A DNA stretch of 64,000 bases from UBA4416 sp040389965 (lineage in GTDB: Bacteria > Bacteroidota > Bacteroidia > B-17B0 > Aurantibacillaceae): the NCBI GenBank assembly GCA_040389965.1, contig JAZJZF010000003.1, positions 1 to 64,000 on the forward strand, written 5' to 3'. The notes beneath the pieces were generated by a model. It was not told the DNA's origin and ran no database searches. It saw only the letters and a list, made by a program, of their open reading frames with translations. A program made the translations under genes and the position numbers. Positions 45,017 through 52,840 of this stretch are shown one piece after another (position 1 is the stretch's first letter; every line of letters begins with the position of its first letter).

Positions 45017-45622
45017 TTATTTCCCCTTTAAATCTGATTCGATATAGGAGGCTACAGCATTGATCTGTTCAGGGCTTAGAACATCTTTATAAGAGGCCAT
45101 TGTATTCTTTCCGTTTGTTACCATATCCACAATTCCGGCATGGTTCATTTGCGTCACAGATAAGTCTTTTGCGCCGTTCATGCCCAATTTACCATTACTT
45201 CCATGGCAAAGGGTACATTTATCTTCAAAAATTTCTTTACCACTCACTACAGCGATTTTAACGCCCGCTTTTGCGTCTTTTGCTTTATGCCCTAAGCCAA
45301 AAGCAACAACAATCAGGAAGAACGATAAAGTAGCCAGTATTTTATTTTTCTTTTTATACCCAATAACCGCTAAAGGAATAGATAAAAACACAATAACGAT
45401 CTTGATAATTAAAAGTGTGGGGATAGCAGGTAGTTGTATCATTAAATAAATTCCAGTAGCTAAAAACCCAAAGCTTACAATCATTTCTACGATCCGCGTT
45501 TTCTTTTTAAATTTCTCAAGCAAATCATCTTTATCGCTCAGCAATAAAATTGTTTTTATCATGTAAATTAAAGTGAAGAGTACTACAAATAAGTAGTGGC
45601 TGTGTAACATGCCTGTTGCCAT
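45017..45622 (-). CDS. SirB-type membrane domain fused to cytochrome c
   Basis: A 201-residue membrane protein. The first 105 residues have four hydrophobic segments and the HSHYLFVVLFTLIYMIKTILLL opening of the SirB/invasion-expression family. The C-terminal 90 residues form a class I cytochrome c with haem motif CTLCH (about residue 135) and a later Met (NTMASYKDVLS) as probable axial ligand. It would carry electrons on the periplasmic face of the inner membrane. The frame also has a TTG seven codons upstream; ATG 45622 is used. Confidence 0.82.
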   Translation of the reverse strand: MATGMLHSHYLFVVLFTLIYMIKTILLLSDKDDLLEKFKKKTRIVEMIVSFGFLATGIYLMIQLPAIPTLLIIKIVIVFLSIPLAVIGYKKKNKILATLSFFLIVVAFGLGHKAKDAKAGVKIAVVSGKEIFEDKCTLCHGSNGKLGMNGAKDLSVTQMNHAGIVDMVTNGKNTMASYKDVLSPEQINAVASYIESDLKGK

Positions 45623-45687
45623 GGAATTAAGTTTAAAAACCAATTCAAAATTAACAATTTTGTCCGGAATTAAAAGCCCGGAGCATA

Positions 45688-45718
45688 TTTTTATAACTGA
45701 GGTATAATGTTATATTTG
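45688..45718 (+). promoter_or_regulatory. Promoter of the double amidohydrolase gene
   Basis: TATATTTG (45711-45718) is an exact -7 box and TTTT (45688-45691) lies 19 nt upstream. The ATG at 45737 is 18 nt past the -7 box. The longer frame from 45707 would start within this box. Confidence 0.55.
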
Positions 45719-45736
45719 TTACTCTTAAATTATATT

Positions 45737-48700
45737 ATGCGTAAAATAGCACTCATTTTTTTCGCAGTGATTTTCTTTCCGGTTATCACTTTTGCACAAA
45801 CGACTTTCCCTGTTAACGGGGCTCCTAATAACCTGCACTCCTTATATGCTTTTACCAACTGCACCTTACATGTAGATGCCGAAACAGCAATTACAAATGC
45901 AACCTTGTTGTTTAAAGATGGTAAGATTATTAGCGCAGCCGCAAAATCAGCAGTGCCTTCCGAAGCTATAACCGTTGATTTAAAAGGCAAACACATTTAT
46001 CCTGCCTTTATTGATCTTTACAGCGATTATGGAATGCCTGAACAAAAAAGGGCTGAACAAAACGATGCACCAAAAAAAGGTGCCTACGGCTGGAATCAGG
46101 CCATTAAAAGCGATGCAGACGCTTACAAATTATTTTTACATAACCAGCAAAAAGCAGACGAGCTGAGAAAACTTGGCTTTGCATCGGTACTCACTCACAA
46201 TAAAGATGGTATTGTAAGAGGTAGTGGCACACTCGTTAATTTAACCAATACTAAAGAAAACGAAAGTATTATTACCGACCGCGCTGCAGCCTTTTATTCT
46301 TTTAATAAAGGCAGTTCTCCACAAGACTATCCCTCTTCATTGATGGGTGCTATAGCCTTATTGCGACAAACCTATTATGATGCAGAATGGTATAAAACCA
46401 ATACGGGGAAAACAGAATACAATATTAACCTGGATGGCTTCAATAAATTACAGGAACTTATTTCTGTATTTGAAGGAAACGACAAATACAACGACTTAAG
46501 AGCCAAAACAATTGGAGATGAATTTAAGGTAAAATACATCATCAAAGGTGGAGGCAACGAATACCAACGTCTTTATGATATTCAGAACACCAATGCAAAA
46601 TATATTATTCCTTTGAATTTTCCGGAAGCAATGGATGTGGAAGATCCTTTCGATACAGAACAAATAACACTGACCGATTTAAAACACTGGGAAATGGCTC
46701 CCGCTAATTTAGCCATGATGGAAAAAAACAATATTGATTTTTGCATCACAACTGCCGACCTTAAATTTAAAAACGAGTTTTTAAAGAACCTTCGTAAAGC
46801 TGTAAAATATGGCCTTTCAGAAAAAACGGCTCTCAAAGCATTAACGGTTAACCCTGCTACCTTTATCAATGCACAGGGCAAAATAGGAAGTTTAAAGCCG
46901 GGTATGTTTGCTAACTTCTTTATCTCATCCAAATCCATCTTTGAAGAAGATGCTGTTATTTATGAAACCTGGAGTAACGGTTTGCGTTATTACTACGAAG
47001 ACCTTAACGCCTTGCAGGTAGAAGGAAATTATCAGTTAACCATTGGTAATGCAAACTACAAAATGACCTTAAGCAAAGACAAACCAAACAATGTAACCAT
47101 AACACTGGCCGATAGCCTTAAAGCAAAAGGAAGTTATAACATTACCAACAACCTTATTACCTTAACGTATCCTTACGATTCAGTCTCTACTGTGCGCCTA
47201 TCGGGTAATTACAACGAAACAGAACATTCTTTTTACGGACGGGCTCAATACCCTGATGGCAATTGGGCAGGTTTCAAATTATCTTTTACAAATAATACAG
47301 ACACCGCAGCCAAAAAAACGGATCCCGTTAAACAACCCGAATATGGCAAAGTATATTATCCGTTTGTTGCTTATGGCGAACCTTTACCGGAAAGCGAGGG
47401 TTTTATAAAAGATGCCTGGGGGAAATTCAAGGCCCGTTATAATGCTGTTTTAATTAAAGATGCAACTGTTTGGACCAACGAAAGCGATTCTGTTTTAAAG
47501 GAATACGATGTTTACATAACCGACGGAAAAATTGTAAGAATAGCTCCCAACATTGATGTTCCTGCCACTGCTTTTGCTAAAATTATTAACGGGAAAGGAA
47601 TGCATTTAACACCGGGTATTATTGATGAGCATTCGCACATTGCCTTGTTCAGCGTTAATGAAGGTGCCGAAGCCAGCAGTGCCGAAGTAAGAATGGGCGA
47701 TGTGGTAAATGTGGAAGATATTAATGTTTACAGACAACTGGCAGGAGGTGTTACTACCGCCCAATTATTACATGGCTCAGCCAATCCTATTGGAGGGCAA
47801 AGTTGCTTAATAAAACTACGCTGGGGCAAAGGACCCGAAGAATTTAAATACGAGAACGCTGATAAGTTCATCAAATTTGCATTGGGCGAAAACGTAAAAC
47901 ATTCTAACGGTAATAATCCTGAAACACAACGCTTCCCACAAACACGTATGGGCGTTGAACAATGTTACTACGATTTTTTTAAGCGTGCAGCAGCTTATAA
48001 AAAAGCAAGCACAAGCCTTGCAGGTTCAAACGAAAAAATGACCACGCCACGCAAAGACCTTGAACTGGATGCACTGGCAGAGATCCTCGATAATAAACGG
48101 TTTATTACCTGCCACAGTTATGTACAAAGCGAATTGAATATGCTTATGCATGTAGCAGATAGCATGAAGTTTAAAATAAACACCTTTACACACATTTTAG
48201 AAGGTTATAAAGTAGCCGATAAAATGAAAGCACACAACATCAATGCTTCTACCTTTGCCGATTGGTGGGCTTATAAACTCGAGGTAATGGATGCCATTCC
48301 TTATAATGCAACGTTAATGACCAAGGTAGGAATCAATACTGCTATCAATTCGGATGATGCAGAGATGGGAAGACGTTTAAACCAGGAAGCTGCAAAAAGT
48401 ATTAAGTATGGCGGCCTGAGCGAAACAGAAGCTTTGAAATTAGTGACTTTGAATCCTGCAAAAATGCTGCACATCGATGATAAAGTGGGAAGCATTAAAG
48501 TAGGAAAAAGTGCCGACCTCGTTTTATGGACAGATAATCCTTTAAGCATTTATGCCAAAGTAGATAAAACCATTATTGACGGTCAATTGTATTTTGACAG
48601 TGAAGAAGACGCGAAACTCCGCGATAACATTAAGAAAGAACGTGCCCGTATTATTGGTAAACTCATTATTGAAAAAAACAAAGGAGCCCGTGTTATTAAA

Positions 48701-48772
48701 GCGCAACCTAAAAAACCAAAACAGTTTCATTGTGATACCGAAGACAGTGGTTTGGAATATATGGCCAAGTAA
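45737..48772 (+). CDS. Exported tandem amidohydrolase, first domain degenerate
   Basis: A 1011-residue protein with signal peptide MRKIALIFFAVIFFPVITFAQ. Two amidohydrolase-superfamily halves lie in tandem. The second (about 580-975) keeps metal ligands: DEHSH (HxH), ITCHSY, FTHILEG and the Asp in AINSDDAEM. In the first (about 30-430) the HxH position reads IDLYSDYG, so it cannot bind metals normally, although the C-terminal KIGSLKPGMFANF sheet segment is kept. It probably hydrolyses a cyclic amide or peptide in the periplasm, with a structural N-half. Substrate unknown. Confidence 0.9.
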   Translation: MRKIALIFFAVIFFPVITFAQTTFPVNGAPNNLHSLYAFTNCTLHVDAETAITNATLLFKDGKIISAAAKSAVPSEAITVDLKGKHIYPAFIDLYSDYGMPEQKRAEQNDAPKKGAYGWNQAIKSDADAYKLFLHNQQKADELRKLGFASVLTHNKDGIVRGSGTLVNLTNTKENESIITDRAAAFYSFNKGSSPQDYPSSLMGAIALLRQTYYDAEWYKTNTGKTEYNINLDGFNKLQELISVFEGNDKYNDLRAKTIGDEFKVKYIIKGGGNEYQRLYDIQNTNAKYIIPLNFPEAMDVEDPFDTEQITLTDLKHWEMAPANLAMMEKNNIDFCITTADLKFKNEFLKNLRKAVKYGLSEKTALKALTVNPATFINAQGKIGSLKPGMFANFFISSKSIFEEDAVIYETWSNGLRYYYEDLNALQVEGNYQLTIGNANYKMTLSKDKPNNVTITLADSLKAKGSYNITNNLITLTYPYDSVSTVRLSGNYNETEHSFYGRAQYPDGNWAGFKLSFTNNTDTAAKKTDPVKQPEYGKVYYPFVAYGEPLPESEGFIKDAWGKFKARYNAVLIKDATVWTNESDSVLKEYDVYITDGKIVRIAPNIDVPATAFAKIINGKGMHLTPGIIDEHSHIALFSVNEGAEASSAEVRMGDVVNVEDINVYRQLAGGVTTAQLLHGSANPIGGQSCLIKLRWGKGPEEFKYENADKFIKFALGENVKHSNGNNPETQRFPQTRMGVEQCYYDFFKRAAAYKKASTSLAGSNEKMTTPRKDLELDALAEILDNKRFITCHSYVQSELNMLMHVADSMKFKINTFTHILEGYKVADKMKAHNINASTFADWWAYKLEVMDAIPYNATLMTKVGINTAINSDDAEMGRRLNQEAAKSIKYGGLSETEALKLVTLNPAKMLHIDDKVGSIKVGKSADLVLWTDNPLSIYAKVDKTIIDGQLYFDSEEDAKLRDNIKKERARIIGKLIIEKNKGARVIKAQPKKPKQFHCDTEDSGLEYMAK

Positions 48773-48785
48773 AATTTGATTTTAG

Positions 48786-48847
48786 AACACAGATTATGAG
48801 GATTAGAAGGATCTGCGCTGATAAATAGATCCGTGCAAATCTGTGTT
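48786..48847. repeat. Nested palindromic repeat, ACACAGATT type
   Basis: AACACAGATT (48786-48795) pairs perfectly with AATCTGTGTT (48838-48847). Inside, GGATCT (48809-48814) pairs with AGATCC (48827-48832). It lies between two convergent genes. It shares vocabulary with 2259-2341, and further ATCCGTGTTCC text follows to about 48868. Confidence 0.7.
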
Positions 48848-48875
48848 ATCGGTTCTATCCGTGTTCCATTTAAGG

Positions 48876-49394
48876 CTAATAAAAATTAAAGCTTACCGCC
48901 AGATCTCTTTGTCCGCTTTGGCTGTGACAGCTTATGCAGGTAGCAGTAGGTTCTTTGGTAGTGCTAAAAGCAACAGTACCATCGGCATTAATTTCTGCCC
49001 ATAGCCATGAGCCCTTTCTTTTAAACATCAAAGCATACTGACCGTTACTCTGAATATCTTTTACGATCATAGAGCCGTCGGGAAATTTTTTAGTTGTCGG
49101 TAATTTTCCATTGTCGGTTAAAGCCGCCGCCGCTATTTTATTGAATCGTAATTTAAACGCGCCATGTGGCCCATGAACTCCAGAATAAACCATAGAAGGA
49201 TCATTTTTATAATAGACAAATGCCGAAACATTTTTGCAGCTGTCGTATAGAGCCAGGTCATTAAACGCCACATCAGGATTAACTCCTTTATCTTTCGAGC
49301 AGGAATACATAATACAACACACTGCAATAATCAAAAATGAACTTATCGCGATGCTGTTTTTCATGTGTAGATAGTATTGTTTTTTTAAGGTCAT
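48876..49394 (-). CDS. Cytochrome P460-like exported haem protein
   Basis: A 172-residue exported protein. After an N-terminal signal segment with lipobox-like CIMYSC, the body matches the cytochrome P460 family (VYYKNDPSMVYSGVHGPHG, KKFPDGSMIVKDI, WLWAEINADG). It has one c-type haem motif CISCH near the C-terminus. P460 proteins oxidise hydroxylamine or bind NO. The lysine that cross-links haem in true P460 cannot be confirmed here. Starts at 49364 (MKNS) or 49394 (adding MTLKKQYYLH); the latter is favoured by its match to the DUF4846 gene leader. Confidence 0.8.
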   Translation of the reverse strand: MTLKKQYYLHMKNSIAISSFLIIAVCCIMYSCSKDKGVNPDVAFNDLALYDSCKNVSAFVYYKNDPSMVYSGVHGPHGAFKLRFNKIAAAALTDNGKLPTTKKFPDGSMIVKDIQSNGQYALMFKRKGSWLWAEINADGTVAFSTTKEPTATCISCHSQSGQRDLAVSFNFY

Positions 49395-49474
49395 TACTTG
49401 TCCCGAACTTGTTTCTGGATGGTATAGCCCTATTATCCTTATTAGTGTTTATGCTGTGGCCAATAGGGCTATTT
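49391..49474. repeat. Palindromic leader element, copy B
   Basis: Begins TCATTACTTGTCCCGAACTT and ends GGCTATTT. ATAGCCCTATT (49424-49434) pairs perfectly with AATAGGGCTAT (49462-49472). The CCCGAACTTGTTTCTGG core is a near-palindrome. It is related to copy A (23376-23446), with the same orientation and the same position at a gene start. Confidence 0.75.
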
Positions 49475-49477
49475 CAT

Positions 49478-49951
49478 TTAAGAAATTTTAGTAGAGATCA
49501 AATACTTTGAAAGGTAAGTTTCTTTTAAAGGACGCTTCCAGTTACCTGTTAAATCGGTAGATTGAGAGATGGTATTATCAAACACCAAAGTGTTTTCGTT
49601 GATAGTTCTGTTTTGTAACAGGTTCGCTATTTCCGATTGTTTTACAACAACAACTTCTTCATTCCTTTCATAAGCCACTAATAAGCGGTTTAATAGTTCA
49701 ACCGAAAAGGCCTGTTCCAGTTCTTTTATCAGGCGCACCTGTTTATCAATGCTGCAACCACTGGCATTATAATTAGCTTCGTTTACTTTAAAAATTAATA
49801 AACGGTTTTTGTACAGCTCAAAAGAAGCGTCGAGGCTTACCTCGTGGGCTGTCCAGGTGCTTACAAAATTGTGGCAACGGTTTTTTAATTCCGTTAACTG
49901 ATCTTCCGTTAAAAGTTTGCTGATGGTATAGATCCAGATGCGTTCGTTCAT
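49478..49951 (-). CDS. Conserved-looking protein of unknown function
   Basis: A 157-residue soluble protein without signal peptide. Features are WIYTISKLLTEDQLTELKNRCHNFVSTWTAHE at the start and SGCSIDKQVRLIKELEQAF (about 65-85). Similar Bacteroidota proteins, as I recall them, share the W-x-A-H and SGCSID segments and are sometimes labelled ABC transporter ATPase, but no Walker motif is visible here, so that label is not adopted. Its stop lies 4 nt from the hairpin element that precedes the P460 gene. Confidence 0.65.
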   Translation of the reverse strand: MNERIWIYTISKLLTEDQLTELKNRCHNFVSTWTAHEVSLDASFELYKNRLLIFKVNEANYNASGCSIDKQVRLIKELEQAFSVELLNRLLVAYERNEEVVVVKQSEIANLLQNRTINENTLVFDNTISQSTDLTGNWKRPLKETYLSKYLISTKIS

Positions 49952-50089
49952 AATATTAAAGGTAATGTAATATGAGGAAATTTAAAAATGATTTTTACCC
50001 GCAACGATTTGTGTTGCTTTTAACAGTAAACAACCATAAATATTAAATGTTTAAGTTTGCAATTCCCTCTTTGAAGGAGGAATAGAAGA

Positions 50090-51508
50090 TTAAATAAACT
50101 TACACTTCCTGCTGGCAAAGGCGCACATCCGCAGTAAAATTAAGCCATGCTTAAAACGCGATATATTGGTGCTTCCGTAAGTACGTTCCCTGTAACGAAT
50201 AGGAACTTCTACAATTTTTAAATTCAGTTTATGCGCACCAAACAACAGGTCAAAATCACCGAATGGATCAAACTCCCCAAAATATTTCCTGTTTTTAGTC
50301 AGCTTAATATAATCTTCCCTGAACATCACTTTGGTTCCGCAAAGCGTATCTTTAAAACGCTGCTCCAGCAACCATGTAAAAGCCCAACTGAAAAAATGAT
50401 TTCCCAGATAATTTAAAAAACGCATCGCTTCCTTATCCATAGGATACACCAGGCGGGTCCCGTTTATAAAATCGCCTTTGCTCCCGGCAATGGCATCATA
50501 AAATTTAGGAATGTCTTCCGGTGGAACCGTTAAATCCGCATCCAGAATCATTAAAATATCGCCTGTGGCAATTTTGTATCCCTCACGCACAGCATCTGCT
50601 TTACCCTTTCCTTTTTGTTGCCCGATTTTAATATCGTGTGTGGCTGCGTATTTTTTCTGGATCTCCTGAATCTTTTGCCAGGTATCATCCGTACTATTCC
50701 CTTCAATAAAAATAATTTCTACATGTTTCCCAAATTTTGGCAAACGCGTAATGGCATTTTCTATATTACCGCTTTCGTTACGTGCCGGTATTACAACTGT
50801 AGTAGAATATTTTGTTTTGTAATCTTCCTCTTTGCTCGATGGCAAAGGCTTTGCAAACGAATAGGTATTTAAGCTAAAGAATCTGAAAAAAGGAAACTTT
50901 GCTAAAAATAAATTAAAAAACTCTGAAAGAAGCGGAATATAAAATGGAAAAATAAAACGTTTGCTATTGCGGTACACATCAAAGCCTGAAACAAATAACA
51001 GATTATTGACGTCTTTTGAGTTTAGCCAGTTTTGCGTAGGTGTTTTGGTTTTCAGGCCAATGATTTCAGCAAACTTTAACGCCGGCTCCCATAACGAATT
51101 ATAATACTGCACAATAATTTTTGTATTGGCATGCGACACTTTTTTTGCCTGTTCAAACACCGCCTGTATATCTTCTACAATGCCAATAACATTGCTAATG
51201 ATGATATAATCGTAAGTCTGCGAAAGGTTAATTTCATTAGCATCCATTACTAAAAACTCTATGTTTTTATCTTTGTACTTCTCCTTTGCCCAGGCTATCT
51301 GCTCTTCACTAAAATCAATCCCTGTTTTTTTGCTTCCTGCAATTCCGGCCAGTAAATCACCGCTTCCGCAGCCTATTTCAAGTACCGAACTGTCTTCATG
51401 CGAAAAATAATTACAGTAATTGGTAATCTCTTTCCAATAGTAATTGGATATTCCACGCCCCTTTCGTTTCGACGCCAGTTTATTGAAATATTCTTTTATG
51501 TTTTGCAA
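50090..51508 (-). CDS. Methyltransferase-glycosyltransferase fusion
   Basis: A 472-residue protein with two enzyme domains. Residues about 1-170 are a class I SAM methyltransferase (SVLEIGCGSGDLLAGIAG, FLVMDANEINL). Residues about 235-472 are a GT2 family glycosyltransferase like dolichyl-phosphate mannose synthase (TTVVIPARNESGNIENAI, DILMILDADLTVPPEDIPKF with the DxD, then GTKVMFRE and RYRERTYGSTNISRF). It probably builds a polyprenyl-linked glycan. The start is uncertain: the first codon TTG (51508) lies inside a -7-like TAGTTTTG, and no early ATG exists. Confidence 0.88.
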   Translation of the reverse strand: MQNIKEYFNKLASKRKGRGISNYYWKEITNYCNYFSHEDSSVLEIGCGSGDLLAGIAGSKKTGIDFSEEQIAWAKEKYKDKNIEFLVMDANEINLSQTYDYIIISNVIGIVEDIQAVFEQAKKVSHANTKIIVQYYNSLWEPALKFAEIIGLKTKTPTQNWLNSKDVNNLLFVSGFDVYRNSKRFIFPFYIPLLSEFFNLFLAKFPFFRFFSLNTYSFAKPLPSSKEEDYKTKYSTTVVIPARNESGNIENAITRLPKFGKHVEIIFIEGNSTDDTWQKIQEIQKKYAATHDIKIGQQKGKGKADAVREGYKIATGDILMILDADLTVPPEDIPKFYDAIAGSKGDFINGTRLVYPMDKEAMRFLNYLGNHFFSWAFTWLLEQRFKDTLCGTKVMFREDYIKLTKNRKYFGEFDPFGDFDLLFGAHKLNLKIVEVPIRYRERTYGSTNISRFKHGLILLRMCAFASRKCKFI

Positions 51509-51590
51509 AACTATTTTTTTAGAGGTTGTAAAGATATTAATTTCTCAATGATAGCAAAGTACAATAAAATGGGCGTCCAAGGCACTTTCT

Positions 51591-52214
51591 TTACTTCAAA
51601 AGCCACTTCAATTCATTCATAATCATGGCTGTTGCGCCCCACAACACTTTTTCTTTAATATCAAAATAAGGTGTACTCAGCTTCAGTCCCGGCACAGGCT
51701 CCACAATTGTCTGCTTCACGGTTTCCGGCAATATCAGCTCCGACAGAGGCCATTCAATAAGCTGCTGCACTTCCCGTTCACTCTTTGTAAAATGAGGTTT
51801 TGCAGTTAAATATCCTACAAAAGGATGCACTACAAATTTACTTACCGGAATATATACAGGAGTCAATTCCCCTATAATTTCAGGGATTGCATCACTCCCT
51901 GTCTCTTCAAAAAATTCGCGTAAAGCCGTAGCTTTCAGATCAGTATCGCCCGGATCGGCTTTTCCGCCTGGCAAGGCTATTTGCCCGCTATGAACCCCAT
52001 TATAGGTAACACGTTCAATTAACAATATGATGGGTTCATTCAATTCATTTGGGTAAGTAACCACCATTACTGCACTTGGCCTGTATACGAGGGCGTCAGG
52101 GGTGTTTTCAAAGATTTTTTCGCGCTTTACATGCGCCATTTCAAACTGGGCATCCATGCCCGGAAGCGGTTGCCGCAGTTTTATTTTTAAATTCTTTATA
52201 AATTCCTCGAACAT
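51591..52214 (-). CDS. Nudix hydrolase, CoA pyrophosphatase type
   Basis: A 207-residue Nudix enzyme. The segment VHSGQIALPGGKADPGD followed by TALREFFEETGSD is the CoA-pyrophosphatase variant (NudL/UPF0035) of the Nudix box, with the metal-binding REFFEE. It would cleave CoA or oxidised CoA to 4'-phosphopantetheine and 3',5'-ADP. ATG 52214 is used; the frame continues three codons up to a GTG. It is divergent from the SRPBCC gene with 38 nt between starts. Confidence 0.9.
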   Translation of the reverse strand: MFEEFIKNLKIKLRQPLPGMDAQFEMAHVKREKIFENTPDALVYRPSAVMVVTYPNELNEPIILLIERVTYNGVHSGQIALPGGKADPGDTDLKATALREFFEETGSDAIPEIIGELTPVYIPVSKFVVHPFVGYLTAKPHFTKSEREVQQLIEWPLSELILPETVKQTIVEPVPGLKLSTPYFDIKEKVLWGATAMIMNELKWLLK

Positions 52215-52252
52215 TGCCCTCACTTAATTGTCTTACCGTAAAGATATATTAT

Positions 52253-52717
52253 ATGCGGTTTTATTCTATTAAAAAGAAACAACATTTACCGATTTCTTTA
52301 AAAGAGGCCTGGGCGTTTTTTTCATCGCCAAACAACCTCCAGAAAATTACGCCGGCACGTATGAATTTTACGGTTACTTCCGACAAAAAAGAGGGAGAAA
52401 ACATGCATATAGGACAAATCATAACTTACACGCTTACCCCTGTTTTAGGGATCCGCGTGAAATGGATGACAGAGATTACGCATATAAAAGAAGGACATTA
52501 TTTTATTGATGAGCAGCGTTTTGGACCTTATAAACTCTGGCACCACAAACACACTTTTGTAGAAACCCCAAACGGTGTTGATATGTATGATGACGTAAAT
52601 TATGTACTGCCACTGGGCTTTTTAGGAACGATCGCCCATAGCCTTTTTGTAAAAAAACAACTTGAACACGTATTTATTTACAGAACTAAAGTCACAGAAG
52701 AACTCTTTGGGAAATAA
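52253..52717 (+). CDS. SRPBCC-family protein
   Basis: A 154-residue soluble protein of the START/SRPBCC helix-grip fold, subgroup of ligand-binding proteins once annotated as cell-division inhibitor. Typical phrases are LPISLKEAWAFFSSPNNLQKITP (about 12-34), WMTEITHIKEGHYFIDEQRFGPYKLWHHKHTF (about 72-103) and YVLPLGFLGTIAH (about 122). Ligand unknown. ATG 52253 begins the family-like sequence; codons before it reach into the Nudix promoter. Confidence 0.85.
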   Translation: MRFYSIKKKQHLPISLKEAWAFFSSPNNLQKITPARMNFTVTSDKKEGENMHIGQIITYTLTPVLGIRVKWMTEITHIKEGHYFIDEQRFGPYKLWHHKHTFVETPNGVDMYDDVNYVLPLGFLGTIAHSLFVKKQLEHVFIYRTKVTEELFGK

Positions 52718-52734
52718 TCGATAGACAATACTAC

Positions 52735-52767
52735 TTCCGCAGCTTAATCTCTGCGTTTTGGGCGGAA
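52735..52767. repeat. Short palindrome of the GCGGAA type
   Basis: TTCCGC (52735-52740) and GCGGAA (52762-52767) flank AATCTCTGCG. Wording resembles the repeats at 2259 and 48786, so it may be a decayed third copy; it could also act as a weak terminator for the SRPBCC gene. Confidence 0.35.
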
Positions 52768-52825
52768 CCAGCGGGCTTAAAAGCATACATTTTTATAAAA
52801 TAACTCTTAAAAAGGATTAAATCCT

Positions 52826-52833
52826 TAAATTTG
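52826..52833 (+). promoter_or_regulatory. -7 box placed for leaderless ribBA mRNA
   Basis: TAAATTTG is an exact -7 match whose last base is only 7 nt before the ATG at 52841, so transcription would start at or near the start codon. No FMN riboswitch is visible in front of the gene. Confidence 0.5.
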
Positions 52834-52840
52834 CGGGCAA

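Noticed and set aside
49478..49951. ABC transporter ATPase
   Set aside because: This label is sometimes given to similar proteins, but no Walker A, Walker B or signature motif is visible.
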